Below, in pieces: positions 29,001-36,365 of a stretch of 55,424 bases of DNA. The translations under genes were made by a program, and so were the position numbers. The stretch is from Bacteroidota bacterium (GTDB lineage: Bacteria; Bacteroidota; Bacteroidia; Chitinophagales; LD1): NCBI GenBank assembly GCA_947475165.1, contig CANJLD010000025.1, positions 1 to 55,424 of the forward strand, in the 5' to 3' direction. The first letter of the stretch is position 1. Each line of letters begins with the position of its first letter. Below the pieces are notes generated by a model. That model saw only the letters and a program-made list of their open reading frames with translations, ran no database searches and was not told the origin of the DNA.

Positions 29001-30790
29001 CGACCATTTTGTGAAAGAATGGTTACTCCCGGCACATAGTCGAATAAGCCGTCCGGTTGCGGGTCGTTGTTCATGTTCAGGTTATCGAGGTTCAAGACGC
29101 TAATCAGCGGCTTACCTTGAATACAGCCTTTCGGCATGTAGCGTTTCATTCCGCCACCCGGGTCGTTGTAGTAAAGATCCAGACGGAAATCTTCGTTGGT
29201 TAGGTTGTATGCTCCCAGCGAGTAAATGTTTTTCATCATCAAATTCCAGATAGGAAGCAATGGACGAACTGTGGTTCCTTTCAGCAATTTCAGATAAAGA
29301 ACTTTTGAAGTAGCGTTAGAATCGGGCGGAACCTGATTGCCAAATTCACCTACCTGAAATACCGAGCCGTTGTACTCATATTGAAAAGCTACTGCTAAAA
29401 CCTCATTAGGGTTTAATTGCGAGTTGAGCGATACGTAACCGAGTTGTTTGTTATAAACGTATTCGTTGTCGTTCAGTTTGCGGGCGTATGTTTTTTCAAA
29501 ATCCTGTCCCTGCTCCAACTGATAATTAGGCCCTGTTAATTCTGCTACTATATTATTTACAAACCGGTTGTTTGGGTTAGAAGTCAGTTTTCCGTAAACA
29601 TCGTTTGCCTCATTGCGGGGGCGCGAATCGCCATTGGAAGTGCTGGCAATTTTGTTGCTGTACGGGGCAGATTCTCCCAAATCGTTTAACCCCACCACAT
29701 CACGAACGTTTTGAGTGGTTCCGTTACGGTTAGTTACCCAAACTTCAATACGGGTAACGTTTACTACAGATTTTATATTAGGTAAACCTGAAAGCGCGTA
29801 ATCAAACTGGTCGCGGAAATGCTGGGCGAGGAAAAAGTGTTTGTTCTCTTCGTATTGATCGGAGCGTATTTCGAAGTTTTGTTTTTGTGCTCCGTTTTCA
29901 ATTAATACAGTTTCTTTTTTCGATTTCTGTTGAGATAGAACAGTTGTCCAGGTCAGGCGACCGAACTGCAATTGTGTTTTTACTCCAAATAAAGTCTGGC
30001 TACCGGTAATCAATCGCGTTTGCAGCGGAAGCGAAACATTACCAGCTTCAATTACTTTGATGATGTCATCTTCATCACCGGTGTAACCTAACTTCACCTG
30101 ATTATCGAAATCAAATCCTGATTGCGTATTGTATTTGACTCCCAACTGAAGCTTATCTCCGATTTTTCCAATCACATTGATGTTGATGTTCATGTCGAAA
30201 TCGAAACCACCGGTCTTTCTGTTACGGATTGGAATATTCGGGTTCGCGGTTTTCTGCACGTTGCCGCCTAAGGTCATTTCTACATTTCCCTGTGGCTTAA
30301 TTTCAATTTTACTTCCGCCAAATAGTTTATCGAAGAATTGTTTCTTAACCTGAATAGGCGGAACTATACTTTTATCTTCCACCAAACTAATGGCATGCTG
30401 ACGGTCTTTAACATAAGCATCGCGCTCTTGTTTTTCGGTATATGCCAGATACTCCGCGTAAGTCATATACATAGGCGGGCGAACATCCTGTCCCGCTACT
30501 TTTTCAGTAACCACATACATTCCGGTTGTAGGGTCATACTCTACATCCTGAACAATTGCCGGAGGATCTTTTAAGTAGAAAGGGTCGTTTGGTTTGTCGG
30601 TTATAAAATCGCCTTCGCGATCTTTCATCGGATATTTGAGCTTAGGCGAATCGGGCTCTACCAGCGGTGCAGGAATTGCGGGAAACAAATTACGAAACGG
30701 CAAATGCTTATTGCCCGAGGATGCGGCATAAATTAAGCCGATGCACCCAATGGCAACTACACTGCTGAATATTTTTTGTTTAACTCTCAC
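23081..30790 (-). CDS. sprA: T9SS outer-membrane translocon / cell surface protein SprA
   Basis: A 2569-residue protein with an N-terminal signal sequence (residues 1-23). SprA (Sov in Porphyromonas) forms the giant 36-strand outer-membrane barrel through which T9SS cargo leaves the cell. Diagnostic stretches include NVEMTLGGNVQKTANPNIPI, FDFDMNININVIGKIGDKLQ, VYVDDFEGTSNGYDLKTPPV, and the beta-barrel end (GGITLRFSLAD). Length matches the family (about 2400-2500) plus an extra Lys/Glu-rich, coiled-coil-like insertion at residues about 1930-2075 (coded around 24565-24990). It starts 19 bp after the ruvA stop on the same strand. It explains how the sorting-domain proteins in this window would be exported. 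Confidence 0.97.
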   Translation of the reverse strand: MRVKQKIFSSVVAIGCIGLIYAASSGNKHLPFRNLFPAIPAPLVEPDSPKLKYPMKDREGDFITDKPNDPFYLKDPPAIVQDVEYDPTTGMYVVTEKVAGQDVRPPMYMTYAEYLAYTEKQERDAYVKDRQHAISLVEDKSIVPPIQVKKQFFDKLFGGSKIEIKPQGNVEMTLGGNVQKTANPNIPIRNRKTGGFDFDMNININVIGKIGDKLQLGVKYNTQSGFDFDNQVKLGYTGDEDDIIKVIEAGNVSLPLQTRLITGSQTLFGVKTQLQFGRLTWTTVLSQQKSKKETVLIENGAQKQNFEIRSDQYEENKHFFLAQHFRDQFDYALSGLPNIKSVVNVTRIEVWVTNRNGTTQNVRDVVGLNDLGESAPYSNKIASTSNGDSRPRNEANDVYGKLTSNPNNRFVNNIVAELTGPNYQLEQGQDFEKTYARKLNDNEYVYNKQLGYVSLNSQLNPNEVLAVAFQYEYNGSVFQVGEFGNQVPPDSNATSKVLYLKLLKGTTVRPLLPIWNLMMKNIYSLGAYNLTNEDFRLDLYYNDPGGGMKRYMPKGCIQGKPLISVLNLDNLNMNNDPQPDGLFDYVPGVTILSQNGRVIFPVKEPFGDNLRKAFDACATPASITNVYVYDQLYDSTKFRAQQFPEFNRFVIKGQYKGSNNREISLGAGNIPRGSVVVTAGGQKLTEGTHYTVDYNLGRITIIDQGILNSGQQVKVDYENNNLFATQVRSMYGTRLDYRINSKFNIGATVMHLKERPFTQKVNIGDDPISNTIMGLDVKYETNAPWLTKALDKLPLYSTKEMSIISTYAEMAYLKPGHSKAINGTDKEGQVYVDDFEGTSNGYDLKTPPVSWKMASTPLKSVDASGRELFPEAALVADERAGYNRAKIAWYRIDNSFFNQQTCPDVVWNNTDPLTNLKNHYVRLIPTQEVFPNRPNQTLDQNLYTFDLTYSPRDRGSYNYEWSPSITPGVSAGVNSDGSLKTPTTRWGGIMRSIDNNDLEATNVEFIEFWMLDPFLYNTTSPGGKLFFNLGNISEDILRDSRMSYENGIVEDTSTMDKTFWGWVPKYPSLVDAFTLDQTPRAVQDVGFDGMGDASERDRKSAFLTRINDPINGYIQAAKDKLNADPSTDNYQYFKDEDIFGSIGGVIARYKNFTGVEGNSPEQTGSIQTTAQTNLPDKEDLNKDNTLNENEEYFQYELDLKPGMDVGTNPYIVSKVEGTGQDGNGVPNRWLQFRIPIREYTSRTGNIPDFKSIQFMRMFLTGWSDSVILRFGTLELRRNQWRTYNLNLNDPCDGTGTDATDGFFNVASVGIEEHSGKKPVNYVLPPGILRTQALGAQTNQFVAQNEQALAIKACDLKDCGRKAVFKNLTLDVRRYKQLKMFIHANRIEGELPVHDDEVTAFIRIGSDFVDNYYEYEVPLKVTADGLYDNNSEDDQKIVWPELNNLEINLQDFVELKQTRNATSGYPRTVPFTQKDSKGRYITIKGNPDIGAIKTIMLGLHNPSAGDTAVNPLVDGDDGRAKCVEVWFNELRVTGFEEFGGVAALANLNIKLADLGNVSLSGEMHTRGFGQVEQKIDQRYKDNLYKYDFSTNLEGGKLLPDKAGIRIPFYANYAQSFSTPEFDPYQFDIPTKDYLKTLKSAVGKDSARHYRAQVQTINTRRGFNFSNVRIVPQTKAKRPHIYDPGNFNFTYSYNEVLLSDPFIEKNSKKNWMGLIGWSFAPQAKDFAPFKKIIKSKSKWLDLFRDFSFNPMPSTMAVTTDMTRDMTEIKLRSLGDVDFDIPATYSKNFRWNRSYIFKYNPFKSLSIDYTASNNARIDEPLGKIDSKAEKNEIWGNIGQGGRNTNYNQQLGVNYTIPINKLPVFDFITATVGYNATYTWTALPWQKDSATGNLIQNSLGNIISNTQNDRAKVDFNFKKLYDKVPFLKTYNSPNPTAGDKKENDKKRDAVKKAREKIKDEMVKLKEKRIKLKEELKKAKEIARNDTNYHNKKITNQERIRTALAANANAMGDKNKEIAAAAKEDKPRLKGDLQKLKDAREKLQDDLKQAKKDAEVIRLKKELKANRKALKQKNTDFQNKQAPSNPLISILLRPLLSLKKVSVEYKETKSTTVPGFTGYSQILGNQINGTNKYVTDKSIRSAPGYDFVFGSQIGDRFWKGVDKFTRDGWLDDAASKGWITTDTLLNQKFVQTRSQRLDVTATVEPWPDLKIDLTLFRDYTENHSQFFKSIFDAGTNSYQFQHLNPTEMGSYSISYLPARTMFDKVEKDGNSQIYRDFEKNREIISQRLGTGVYTNPSDTTINPAYTQGYGPKSQDVLIPAFLAAYSKTDANRVQLNPFKAMPLPNWRISYNGLTKFKWAQGIFTNFTITHGYNSTLTVNSFSTNLDNTQSIKNTGANGLDSLNGNYYPIYNMPSIVLNEQLSPLIGVDMTFKNNITAKVDYKQSRTQTMNFSDFQLIEMKSKQLTIGAGYKIKGLKLPIKIKGKKIRLDNDLSFRFDFSYRDNVTVNHRIDQGLPQITSGARTITIQPSIDYIVSKRLNVRIFFDQTQTIPKISSGFPTTNTKGGITLRFSLAD

Positions 30791-30809
30791 TCGCTATTTG
30801 AAAATTTCT

Positions 30810-31409
30810 CTATAATAATTTCAACGCTTCTTTAATTAATCCCTCTACCGTCCAGTTGCTGTTGCTGCTTTGCAGCTTTACTATTACCTTTTCTGCCGCC
30901 TGTTTACTAAAACCAAGGGCAAGGAGCGCAAATAACGCTTCTTCCTTCATTGTATTGTTTGGTGTGGCTACCAAAATTGCATCGCTGCTCATTTTTCCAA
31001 CCTTATCTTTCAGTTCAAGAATGATTCGTTTTGCCGATTTTGGACCAATACCTTTAATGCTCTGAATCATTGATTCGTTCTCTGTAAGAATTGCACTTTT
31101 AATTTCATCGGCTTTGAAGGTGGAAAGCATCATGCGTGCTGTAGCAGCTCCAACGCCTGAAACAGAAATTAATTTTTCGAACAAATCTTTTTCGGAATCT
31201 TCAAAAAAACCATACAAATCGAAACCGCTTACCGATTGGTTTTCGATTTTTACAATAAGCGATGTGTGCAGCTGACAGGTCTCTAAGTGCTGAATACGCT
31301 CGTACGTATGCAGGCTTATTTTTACCATATAGCCAATGCCTCCTGTTTCCAGAAAGATATGGGTAGGGCTTTTGAAAGTTATCTTACCACTTAGGTACGC
31401 TATCATCAA
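30810..31409 (-). CDS. ruvA: Holliday junction branch migration protein RuvA
   Basis: A 199-residue DNA-binding subunit of the RuvAB helicase. The OB-fold N-terminus (MIAYLSGKITFKSPTHIFLE, GIGYMVKIS), helix-hairpin-helix motifs (LISVSGVGAATARMMLS; IKGIGPKSAKRIILELKDKV) and the C-terminal UBA-like domain (EALFALLALGFSKQAAEKVI) are all present at normal length. It is upstream of sprA by 19 bp and probably co-transcribed. Confidence 0.97.
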   Translation of the reverse strand: MMIAYLSGKITFKSPTHIFLETGGIGYMVKISLHTYERIQHLETCQLHTSLIVKIENQSVSGFDLYGFFEDSEKDLFEKLISVSGVGAATARMMLSTFKADEIKSAILTENESMIQSIKGIGPKSAKRIILELKDKVGKMSSDAILVATPNNTMKEEALFALLALGFSKQAAEKVIVKLQSSNSNWTVEGLIKEALKLL

Positions 31410-31579
31410 TTCTTAGTTAATAGTAAATGGCGAGTGGCGAGTGGTAACAGCCGTGTGGCGCATTATCTCGAACAAACGCTAAAAACTATAGGTCGCTAAT
31501 GTAATTTTTCAAGGGTAGAAAGGGGCGATAGGCAGCGTGGTTTGGGGTTTAGTTTACTAAGAGTGTATTGTTGAATTGT
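31410..31579. other. Intergenic region with GGCGAGTG tandem heptamer
   Basis: About 170 bp between gatA and ruvA. At 31426-31443 it contains GGCGAGTGGCGAGTGG, the reverse complement of the repeat at 11803-11840. I see no gene, no strong hairpin and no clear promoter in the rest. Confidence 0.5.
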
Positions 31580-33061
31580 CTATTTAGGGGTTTCAATCTG
31601 CATCAATTTATTCGAAAATGCAAGCAGTTTGCTCTCCTCAAATTTATCGGCAAGCAGCTGCACACCAATGGGTAATCCGTTTTTATCTTCAGCAAGCGGA
31701 AGAGAAATGGCAGGAATACCGGTGAGGTTCGCAAGCACCGTGTAAATATCTGCCAGATACATCTCTACCGGGTTATCGGTTTTCTCGCCAAACTTAAACG
31801 CCACCGTTGGCGAAGTAGGCATGAGTATAAAATCGTATTCTTTAAAAATGCCGCGTATTTTATCGGTCAGAATTCTGCGCACTTTTTGGGCGCGTGAATA
31901 GTAGGCATCATAATAACCGGAGCTCAACACAAACGTTCCCAGCATAATCCGGTTCTTAACTTCTTTACCAAATCCTTCGGTGCGCGAACGTTTATAAACC
32001 GGGTCCATTTCATTAGCATTCTTCGACCGGTAGCCGTAATGCACTCCGTCAAAGCGCGCGAGGTTACTTGATGCTTCGGCAGTGGTGAGTACGTAATAGG
32101 TGGCTATCAAATGGTCGAGTAAATCGAAGCCGACTTCTTCTACCGTATGCCCTTCTGCTTTCAAATCATTCAGAATATTTTCTACCGATGATTTTACTTC
32201 GGCATTTAAGCCATCGCTATTCATGGTAGAAGGGAAAACGGCAATGCGAACTTTCTTTTCAAAACTTAACTCAGAAGAGTAAATCGGAATTTTTTCGGAA
32301 GAAGAAGTTGAATCGTAATTATCCTTACCCGAAATTACTTCCATAATCAGCGCGGCATCTTCAATGTTATGGGTGAACGGGCCAATCTGGTCGAATGAAG
32401 AAGCGTAAGCAATTAAACCGTAGCGCGACACTCTGCCGTAAGTAGGTTTCAATCCCACAATACCGCAAAACGATGCGGGCTGACGGATAGAGCCACCGGT
32501 GTCTGAGCCGAGCGAAGCATGACATAAATTTGCCTGCACCACCACTGCGCTTCCGCCCGATGAGCCACCGGGCACACGCGAATTATCCTGTGCGTTCAGC
32601 ACATTTCCGTAAGCCGAATTCTCGTTGCTCGAGCCCATCGCAAATTCATCGCAATTGGTTCTGCCTATGATGATGGCATCTTCTGCCAGCAATCTTTCTA
32701 CTACGGTTGAGTTGTAAAGCGAAGTAAATCCTTCCAGAATTTTTGAACCGGCTGAAACTTTATGCTGCTTGTAGCAGATATTATCTTTAATGGCAATTAC
32801 GCAGCCAAATAAAGAGCCCACCCCCAACCCCCTAAAGGGGGCTTTAGTGTCAGCATTATTTGCTAATGCGGCTTGTAATTTTTTATCTAATTCTTTTGCC
32901 CGCTCAATGGCTTCATCAGCAAAAACTTCGAGGAATGCGTTGAGGTGTTTAGCCGCTTCAATTTTTTGCAGATAGCCGCGCACTAAGCTTTCGCAGGTGG
33001 CGTTGCCCGCTTTTAATTCTGCCTGAACTTGCTTAATGGTTTTATCCGACAACTCTGCCAC
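31580..33061 (-). CDS. gatA: Asp-tRNA(Asn)/Glu-tRNA(Gln) amidotransferase subunit A, with inserted repeat
   Basis: A 493-residue amidase that releases ammonia from glutamine for transamidation of mischarged Glu-tRNA(Gln)/Asp-tRNA(Asn). The Ser-cisSer-Lys triad is intact: Lys92 in AIKDN, Ser167 in PGGSSGGSA, Ser191 in DTGGSIRQP. Residues about 72-84 (TKAPFRGLGVGSL) are encoded by a dispersed palindromic repeat (32818-32850) not expected in the family. From memory the triad in Staphylococcus aureus GatA is K79/S154/S178; the 13-residue shift here equals the length of the insert. The gene follows tatA by 51 bp on the same strand. Confidence 0.95.
   Translation of the reverse strand: MAELSDKTIKQVQAELKAGNATCESLVRGYLQKIEAAKHLNAFLEVFADEAIERAKELDKKLQAALANNADTKAPFRGLGVGSLFGCVIAIKDNICYKQHKVSAGSKILEGFTSLYNSTVVERLLAEDAIIIGRTNCDEFAMGSSNENSAYGNVLNAQDNSRVPGGSSGGSAVVVQANLCHASLGSDTGGSIRQPASFCGIVGLKPTYGRVSRYGLIAYASSFDQIGPFTHNIEDAALIMEVISGKDNYDSTSSSEKIPIYSSELSFEKKVRIAVFPSTMNSDGLNAEVKSSVENILNDLKAEGHTVEEVGFDLLDHLIATYYVLTTAEASSNLARFDGVHYGYRSKNANEMDPVYKRSRTEGFGKEVKNRIMLGTFVLSSGYYDAYYSRAQKVRRILTDKIRGIFKEYDFILMPTSPTVAFKFGEKTDNPVEMYLADIYTVLANLTGIPAISLPLAEDKNGLPIGVQLLADKFEESKLLAFSNKLMQIETPK
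32818..32850. repeat. Palindromic dispersed repeat inserted in frame in gatA
   Basis: CACCCCCAACCCCCTAAAGG followed by GGGCTTTAGTG. The arms AACCCCC / GGGGGCTT match the intergenic element at 9043-9067 read on the other strand. It interrupts the loop just before the catalytic Lys of GatA without breaking the frame. Confidence 0.85.
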
Positions 33062-33112
33062 CTCAATTTGTTTTTGAAATTGACTTTTGGGTTACTTAAA
33101 ATGTTTTGGAGA

Positions 33113-33343
33113 TTATGCCTTCTTTTCTTCGGCAGTTTCTTTTGCAGGAGCGGGTTTATCTTTCATACCCTCTTCAATTTCTTGTTTCAGGTTCGACTTG
33201 GCTGCATTAAACTCCCGCACACCTTGACCGATTCCTTTCATCAATTCCGGGATTTTCTTCCCGCCAAATAATAGAAGAATTATTACTGCTATGATGATAA
33301 GTTCGCTTGGTCCTAAATTGAATATCGCCTCTTGAGTATGCAT
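33113..33343 (-). CDS. tatA: Sec-independent translocase TatA/E
   Basis: A 76-residue protein with one N-terminal membrane helix ([20 protein letters not shown]), the FGxxKxPE hinge, an amphipathic helix ([19 protein letters not shown]) and a charged Lys/Glu/Pro tail. TatA oligomers form the pore for twin-arginine export of folded proteins. Normal size. In the same direction as gatA and the small membrane protein upstream. Confidence 0.93.
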   Translation of the reverse strand: MHTQEAIFNLGPSELIIIAVIILLLFGGKKIPELMKGIGQGVREFNAAKSNLKQEIEEGMKDKPAPAKETAEEKKA

Positions 33344-33434
33344 AGTTTAAAAATTAGGGCGTAAAGCTATCAGAAAATGCTGAAAGGACAAGGTGAAGAA
33401 GTAGCTTAAAGTTGATTGTTAAAGAAGATGCTCA

Positions 33435-33659
33435 TCAACTAACTTTCTGGTTTCTCCCTATTGAGAAGTATAATATAAACCCTAAAAGAGGAAGGAAGCA
33501 AACAACAAGAAGCCAAACGACTTTATCAGAGCCTCCTTTAAATTGACTTTTAAGAATATCAATAAGTGCCCAAACCCATAAAATGGTGGGAATTATGATT
33601 AGAAATAAGAGTATTAATATCTCGGGAGTACCGAGTCCCAAAAAAAGAAGTTGATTCAT
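33435..33659 (-). CDS. PLDc_N domain small membrane protein
   Basis: A 74-residue protein with two transmembrane helices. The motif LIIIPTILWVWALIDILKS ... DKVVWLLVVCFLPLLGFILY ... GR is the phospholipase D N-terminal (PLDc_N) module, which occurs alone in many bacteria and is of unknown function there. In the run of minus-strand genes from 34009 to gatA. Confidence 0.85.
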   Translation of the reverse strand: MNQLLFLGLGTPEILILLFLIIIPTILWVWALIDILKSQFKGGSDKVVWLLVVCFLPLLGFILYFSIGRNQKVS

Positions 33660-33754
33660 GACTCAATTTTAATTCAGCTAAGCTAGCAGAAAATACCGAA
33701 GGGGCAAGGGTTTCAGCGGCACCGGAAAAAACTGTTAACCGGCCTTTCCGTTCT

Positions 33755-34009
33755 TTATTTTATTCGTTGAACCACCCAACCGGCTTTGCCGGGCTCTTTA
33801 AATGTTTTGAATCTGGCTTTGCCCGCTTTTGAAATTTGCAGGCAAAAGAAATTCGGAGTTTTGCCCTTCCATTTAAAGTCTTGAGGGTCCACGCGCAGGA
33901 ACTGTCCGGGTTGTAGTTCTTCTATAAGTGCGCGAACGGGATGTTTTTTGCCGAATGGAAGGAGGCGGATAGCTGCCGCTTCTTCTTTGCTAATGATTTG
34001 AGTTGGCAT
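33755..34009 (-). CDS. Small hypothetical protein preceded by a 21-bp array
   Basis: An 84-residue protein from ATG at 34009 (MPTQIISKEEAAAIRLLPFG). A longer in-frame start at 34063 would run toward the repeat array and is unlikely. Basic and soluble, with RALIEELQPGQFLRVDPQDF and a C-terminal FKEPGKAGWVVQRIK. I do not recognise the family; the basic, Gly/Lys-rich end could bind nucleic acid, but this is a guess. Its leader holds array 3. Confidence 0.7.
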   Translation of the reverse strand: MPTQIISKEEAAAIRLLPFGKKHPVRALIEELQPGQFLRVDPQDFKWKGKTPNFFCLQISKAGKARFKTFKEPGKAGWVVQRIK

Positions 34010-34066
34010 AGCGTGGTTTTTAACGGTATTTTCAAAAGTAAAAAACTGTTTGAAAGATATCAAACG

Positions 34067-34234
34067 GTAGAAGCAAGGTAATATACAGTAGAAGCAAGAT
34101 AATTTGCGGTAGAAGGAAGATAGAAAACCGTAGATAGTAGATAACGAACAGTAGATGGCAGATAATTTACGGTAGGTAACAGATACTTTGCAGTAGATAG
34201 TAGATAATCAACAATAGGTAATAGGTAGATTTTT
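34067..34234 (-). repeat. 21-bp-period degenerate tandem array 3
   Basis: GTAG recurs on the plus strand at 34067, 34088, 34109, 34130, 34151, 34172 and 34193, with ATAG at 34214: eight units with no phase error. Typical unit content is GTAGATAGTAGATAAT plus five variable bases; within a unit GTAGATA can be repeated, hinting at a 7-bp sub-period. It lies 58 bp upstream of the small gene at 34009, on its 5' side. The remaining 34235-34327 shows no gene. Confidence 0.9.
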
Positions 34235-34327
34235 TAACAAACATACTTCAACTAAGGGCTGTAAACAGCCAACTAAGGTCACAAAACCGGCAACCAAGAC
34301 CCGTAAAGTATCCGTCAGAGCGGTTTT

Positions 34328-35617
34328 TTATATCAACCGCTGCTTCTTAAGGCCGGCAATGGCAGCAAACTGCATAGCCGTAATAATGAGGAGTATGGGC
34401 AGAAGGGAATAAAGCACGTTTGTCATATATCCGCCTTCTAAAAAGAGAGTATTGTATGCCTCCATGCACCAATGCAGGGGAGAAATTTTCATGAGTAAGT
34501 GCAGCGATTCGGGCATGGCAAAACTCGGAACCACAATGCCTCCAATTGCCGCAAGAATTACTACCGACACGGCTCCGAAGCCGATAGCCTGCTCCATGCT
34601 TTTGGCATACACGCCAATTAGAATTCCATAGCTAACCGCGCACCAGCCGCAGGCTATCGATACTAAAAACAATGAGCCTAAATTTTCAGGTAACACCAAT
34701 TTAGGTAAAGCGATATGAGGAAATAAAAATATGCCGAGTGAAAAAATAACGAGCACCTGCGCCAGCGTAACTACTATATAAGTAATTTGTTTTGCCGCTA
34801 AGTTTAAAATGAAACTGGTTGGCAAAGTTTTGAGGCGAATGAAACTGCCGCTTATTTTTTCTTTCACCACATTGGTGCTGAGCGACACCACAATAAAGAA
34901 CATGGCGAAGATGGTCCATGCCGGAACGTTGTGTTGTGTGGCATTCGGAATTTTCCGGCTGCCGTCTTTTGCTGTAGGAATTTGATTGATAACAGATTTG
35001 TTGTTGAGAATTTGTTGCTCCAAAGAATCCGGAAGTTTTTTGTCGCTCATAGCAAGATACAAGGCCTGCAACACTGCCCGGTTCTCGGTAAACTGCTGCG
35101 CACTCTTCAACGCCCCGTTTACCGAAAGCCGAAACGATTCCTGCAACACCGGATTATAAAACATAGCCACCGGTGGAGTTTCCTTTACTAATGCCGAAGA
35201 ATCCTGTTCTAACTTTACCGACATACCGAATTCCGTGAGAGCCTTACCGGTAATGTTTTGCGATTTTGATTTGAGCGCAGAAGTAAACCCTTGCGGAACA
35301 ACAACGGCAATCAAGGCATCATGCGCGTGCATAGAATCGGTGAGTTGTTTATCGGTTAAAGCGGAATCTATTTTTTGCAAATCGAACATACCGATTTTTT
35401 TAAGCGCATCGATAAACTGCAAACTGCTTTCGCCACCATCGCGGTTGCACACCAGCATAGGCACCGTGTTGTCGTTTATCATTTTCAAACTGCTGTTCTG
35501 TATGCTGGTAATTACTACCACCAGCAACACCGGCATAAGGAACATAACCGCCAATGCCGCTTTGTCGCGCAGCATAATGCGAAGTTCTTTCAGTATGGCG
35601 GTGTAGAGTTTATACAT
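34328..35617 (-). CDS. ABC-2 type transporter permease
   Basis: A 429-residue membrane protein with one N-terminal helix (DKAALAVMFLMPVLLVVVIT), a large extracytoplasmic domain (about 40-215) and five or six C-terminal helices (WTIFAMFFIVVSLSTNVVKE through YSLLPILLIITAMQFAAIAG). This is the DrrB/YhgE-like ABC2_membrane_3 layout. Its start overlaps the stop of the ATPase gene upstream by one base, so the two form an exporter. In flexirubin-type clusters such a pair accompanies the dar genes, presumably moving pigment or lipid precursors. Confidence 0.9.
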   Translation of the reverse strand: MYKLYTAILKELRIMLRDKAALAVMFLMPVLLVVVITSIQNSSLKMINDNTVPMLVCNRDGGESSLQFIDALKKIGMFDLQKIDSALTDKQLTDSMHAHDALIAVVVPQGFTSALKSKSQNITGKALTEFGMSVKLEQDSSALVKETPPVAMFYNPVLQESFRLSVNGALKSAQQFTENRAVLQALYLAMSDKKLPDSLEQQILNNKSVINQIPTAKDGSRKIPNATQHNVPAWTIFAMFFIVVSLSTNVVKEKISGSFIRLKTLPTSFILNLAAKQITYIVVTLAQVLVIFSLGIFLFPHIALPKLVLPENLGSLFLVSIACGWCAVSYGILIGVYAKSMEQAIGFGAVSVVILAAIGGIVVPSFAMPESLHLLMKISPLHWCMEAYNTLFLEGGYMTNVLYSLLPILLIITAMQFAAIAGLKKQRLI

Positions 35618-36363
35618 TATGAATCGCGGTACGACCTGCCGGTTAAGTTTAAAAATAATCCTTCGAGTCCGTCCTGTTTATGTTCCTGCAACAACGTTTG
35701 CAAATCGTTTTGTGCAATAATTTTTCCTTCGTCAATCAGCGCAACTTTTGTGCAAAGCGATTCCGCTTCGGTTAAATGGTGTGAAGTATAAATCAAGGTT
35801 GTTCCCGCTTTGTTCAGCTCTTTTAGATAGTCAACTATCGCGTGGCGCGTTTGAACATCTACACCGGTAGTTGGTTCATCTAAGAATAAAATCTTCGGAC
35901 GATGAATAACACCAATCGCAAGGTTTACACGATTCTTCATTCCTCCAGAAAATTTCGATACCGGTTTATCGGCTACATTGCTTAAACCAAGAACGGTAAG
36001 CAATTCTTTAGTGCGCTCTTTTATTTCTGTTCTGTTTAACCCTGCCCATGCTCCGAAGAATTCTAAATTTTCAGCAGGAGATAATTCCTGATAGAAAGAA
36101 TGAAACTGCGGAACAAAACCGAATAGCTTTTTTACTTCTTTATCTTCTGAAATTTCTTTGCCGAGGAGTTGAATGTTTCCGCTTTTCGATTGCAGCACAC
36201 CGGTCATCAAATTCATCAAAGTAGTTTTGCCTGCACCGTTTGGTCCGAGCAAACCGAATCTTTCTCCCACAGCAATATTCAAATTGAAATCTTTGAAAAT
36301 CACTCCTGAGTTTTCGGCATACTGAAAATTAAGATTGCTTATTTGAATGGCTGCAGATTCCAT
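35617..36363 (-). CDS. ABC transporter ATP-binding protein
   Basis: A 248-residue ATPase from the ATG at 36363, 3 bp after the stop of the BtrH-like gene; a GTG at 36372 would overlap it. Walker A is GPNGAGKTT (residues 40-48), the signature FSGGMKNRV (138-146) and Walker B ILFLDEPTTG (158-167). The C-terminal part (TLIYTSHHLTEAESL) carries the H-loop. Partner of the ABC-2 permease directly downstream. Confidence 0.93.
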   Translation of the reverse strand: MESAAIQISNLNFQYAENSGVIFKDFNLNIAVGERFGLLGPNGAGKTTLMNLMTGVLQSKSGNIQLLGKEISEDKEVKKLFGFVPQFHSFYQELSPAENLEFFGAWAGLNRTEIKERTKELLTVLGLSNVADKPVSKFSGGMKNRVNLAIGVIHRPKILFLDEPTTGVDVQTRHAIVDYLKELNKAGTTLIYTSHHLTEAESLCTKVALIDEGKIIAQNDLQTLLQEHKQDGLEGLFLNLTGRSYRDS

Positions 36364-36365
36364 GC

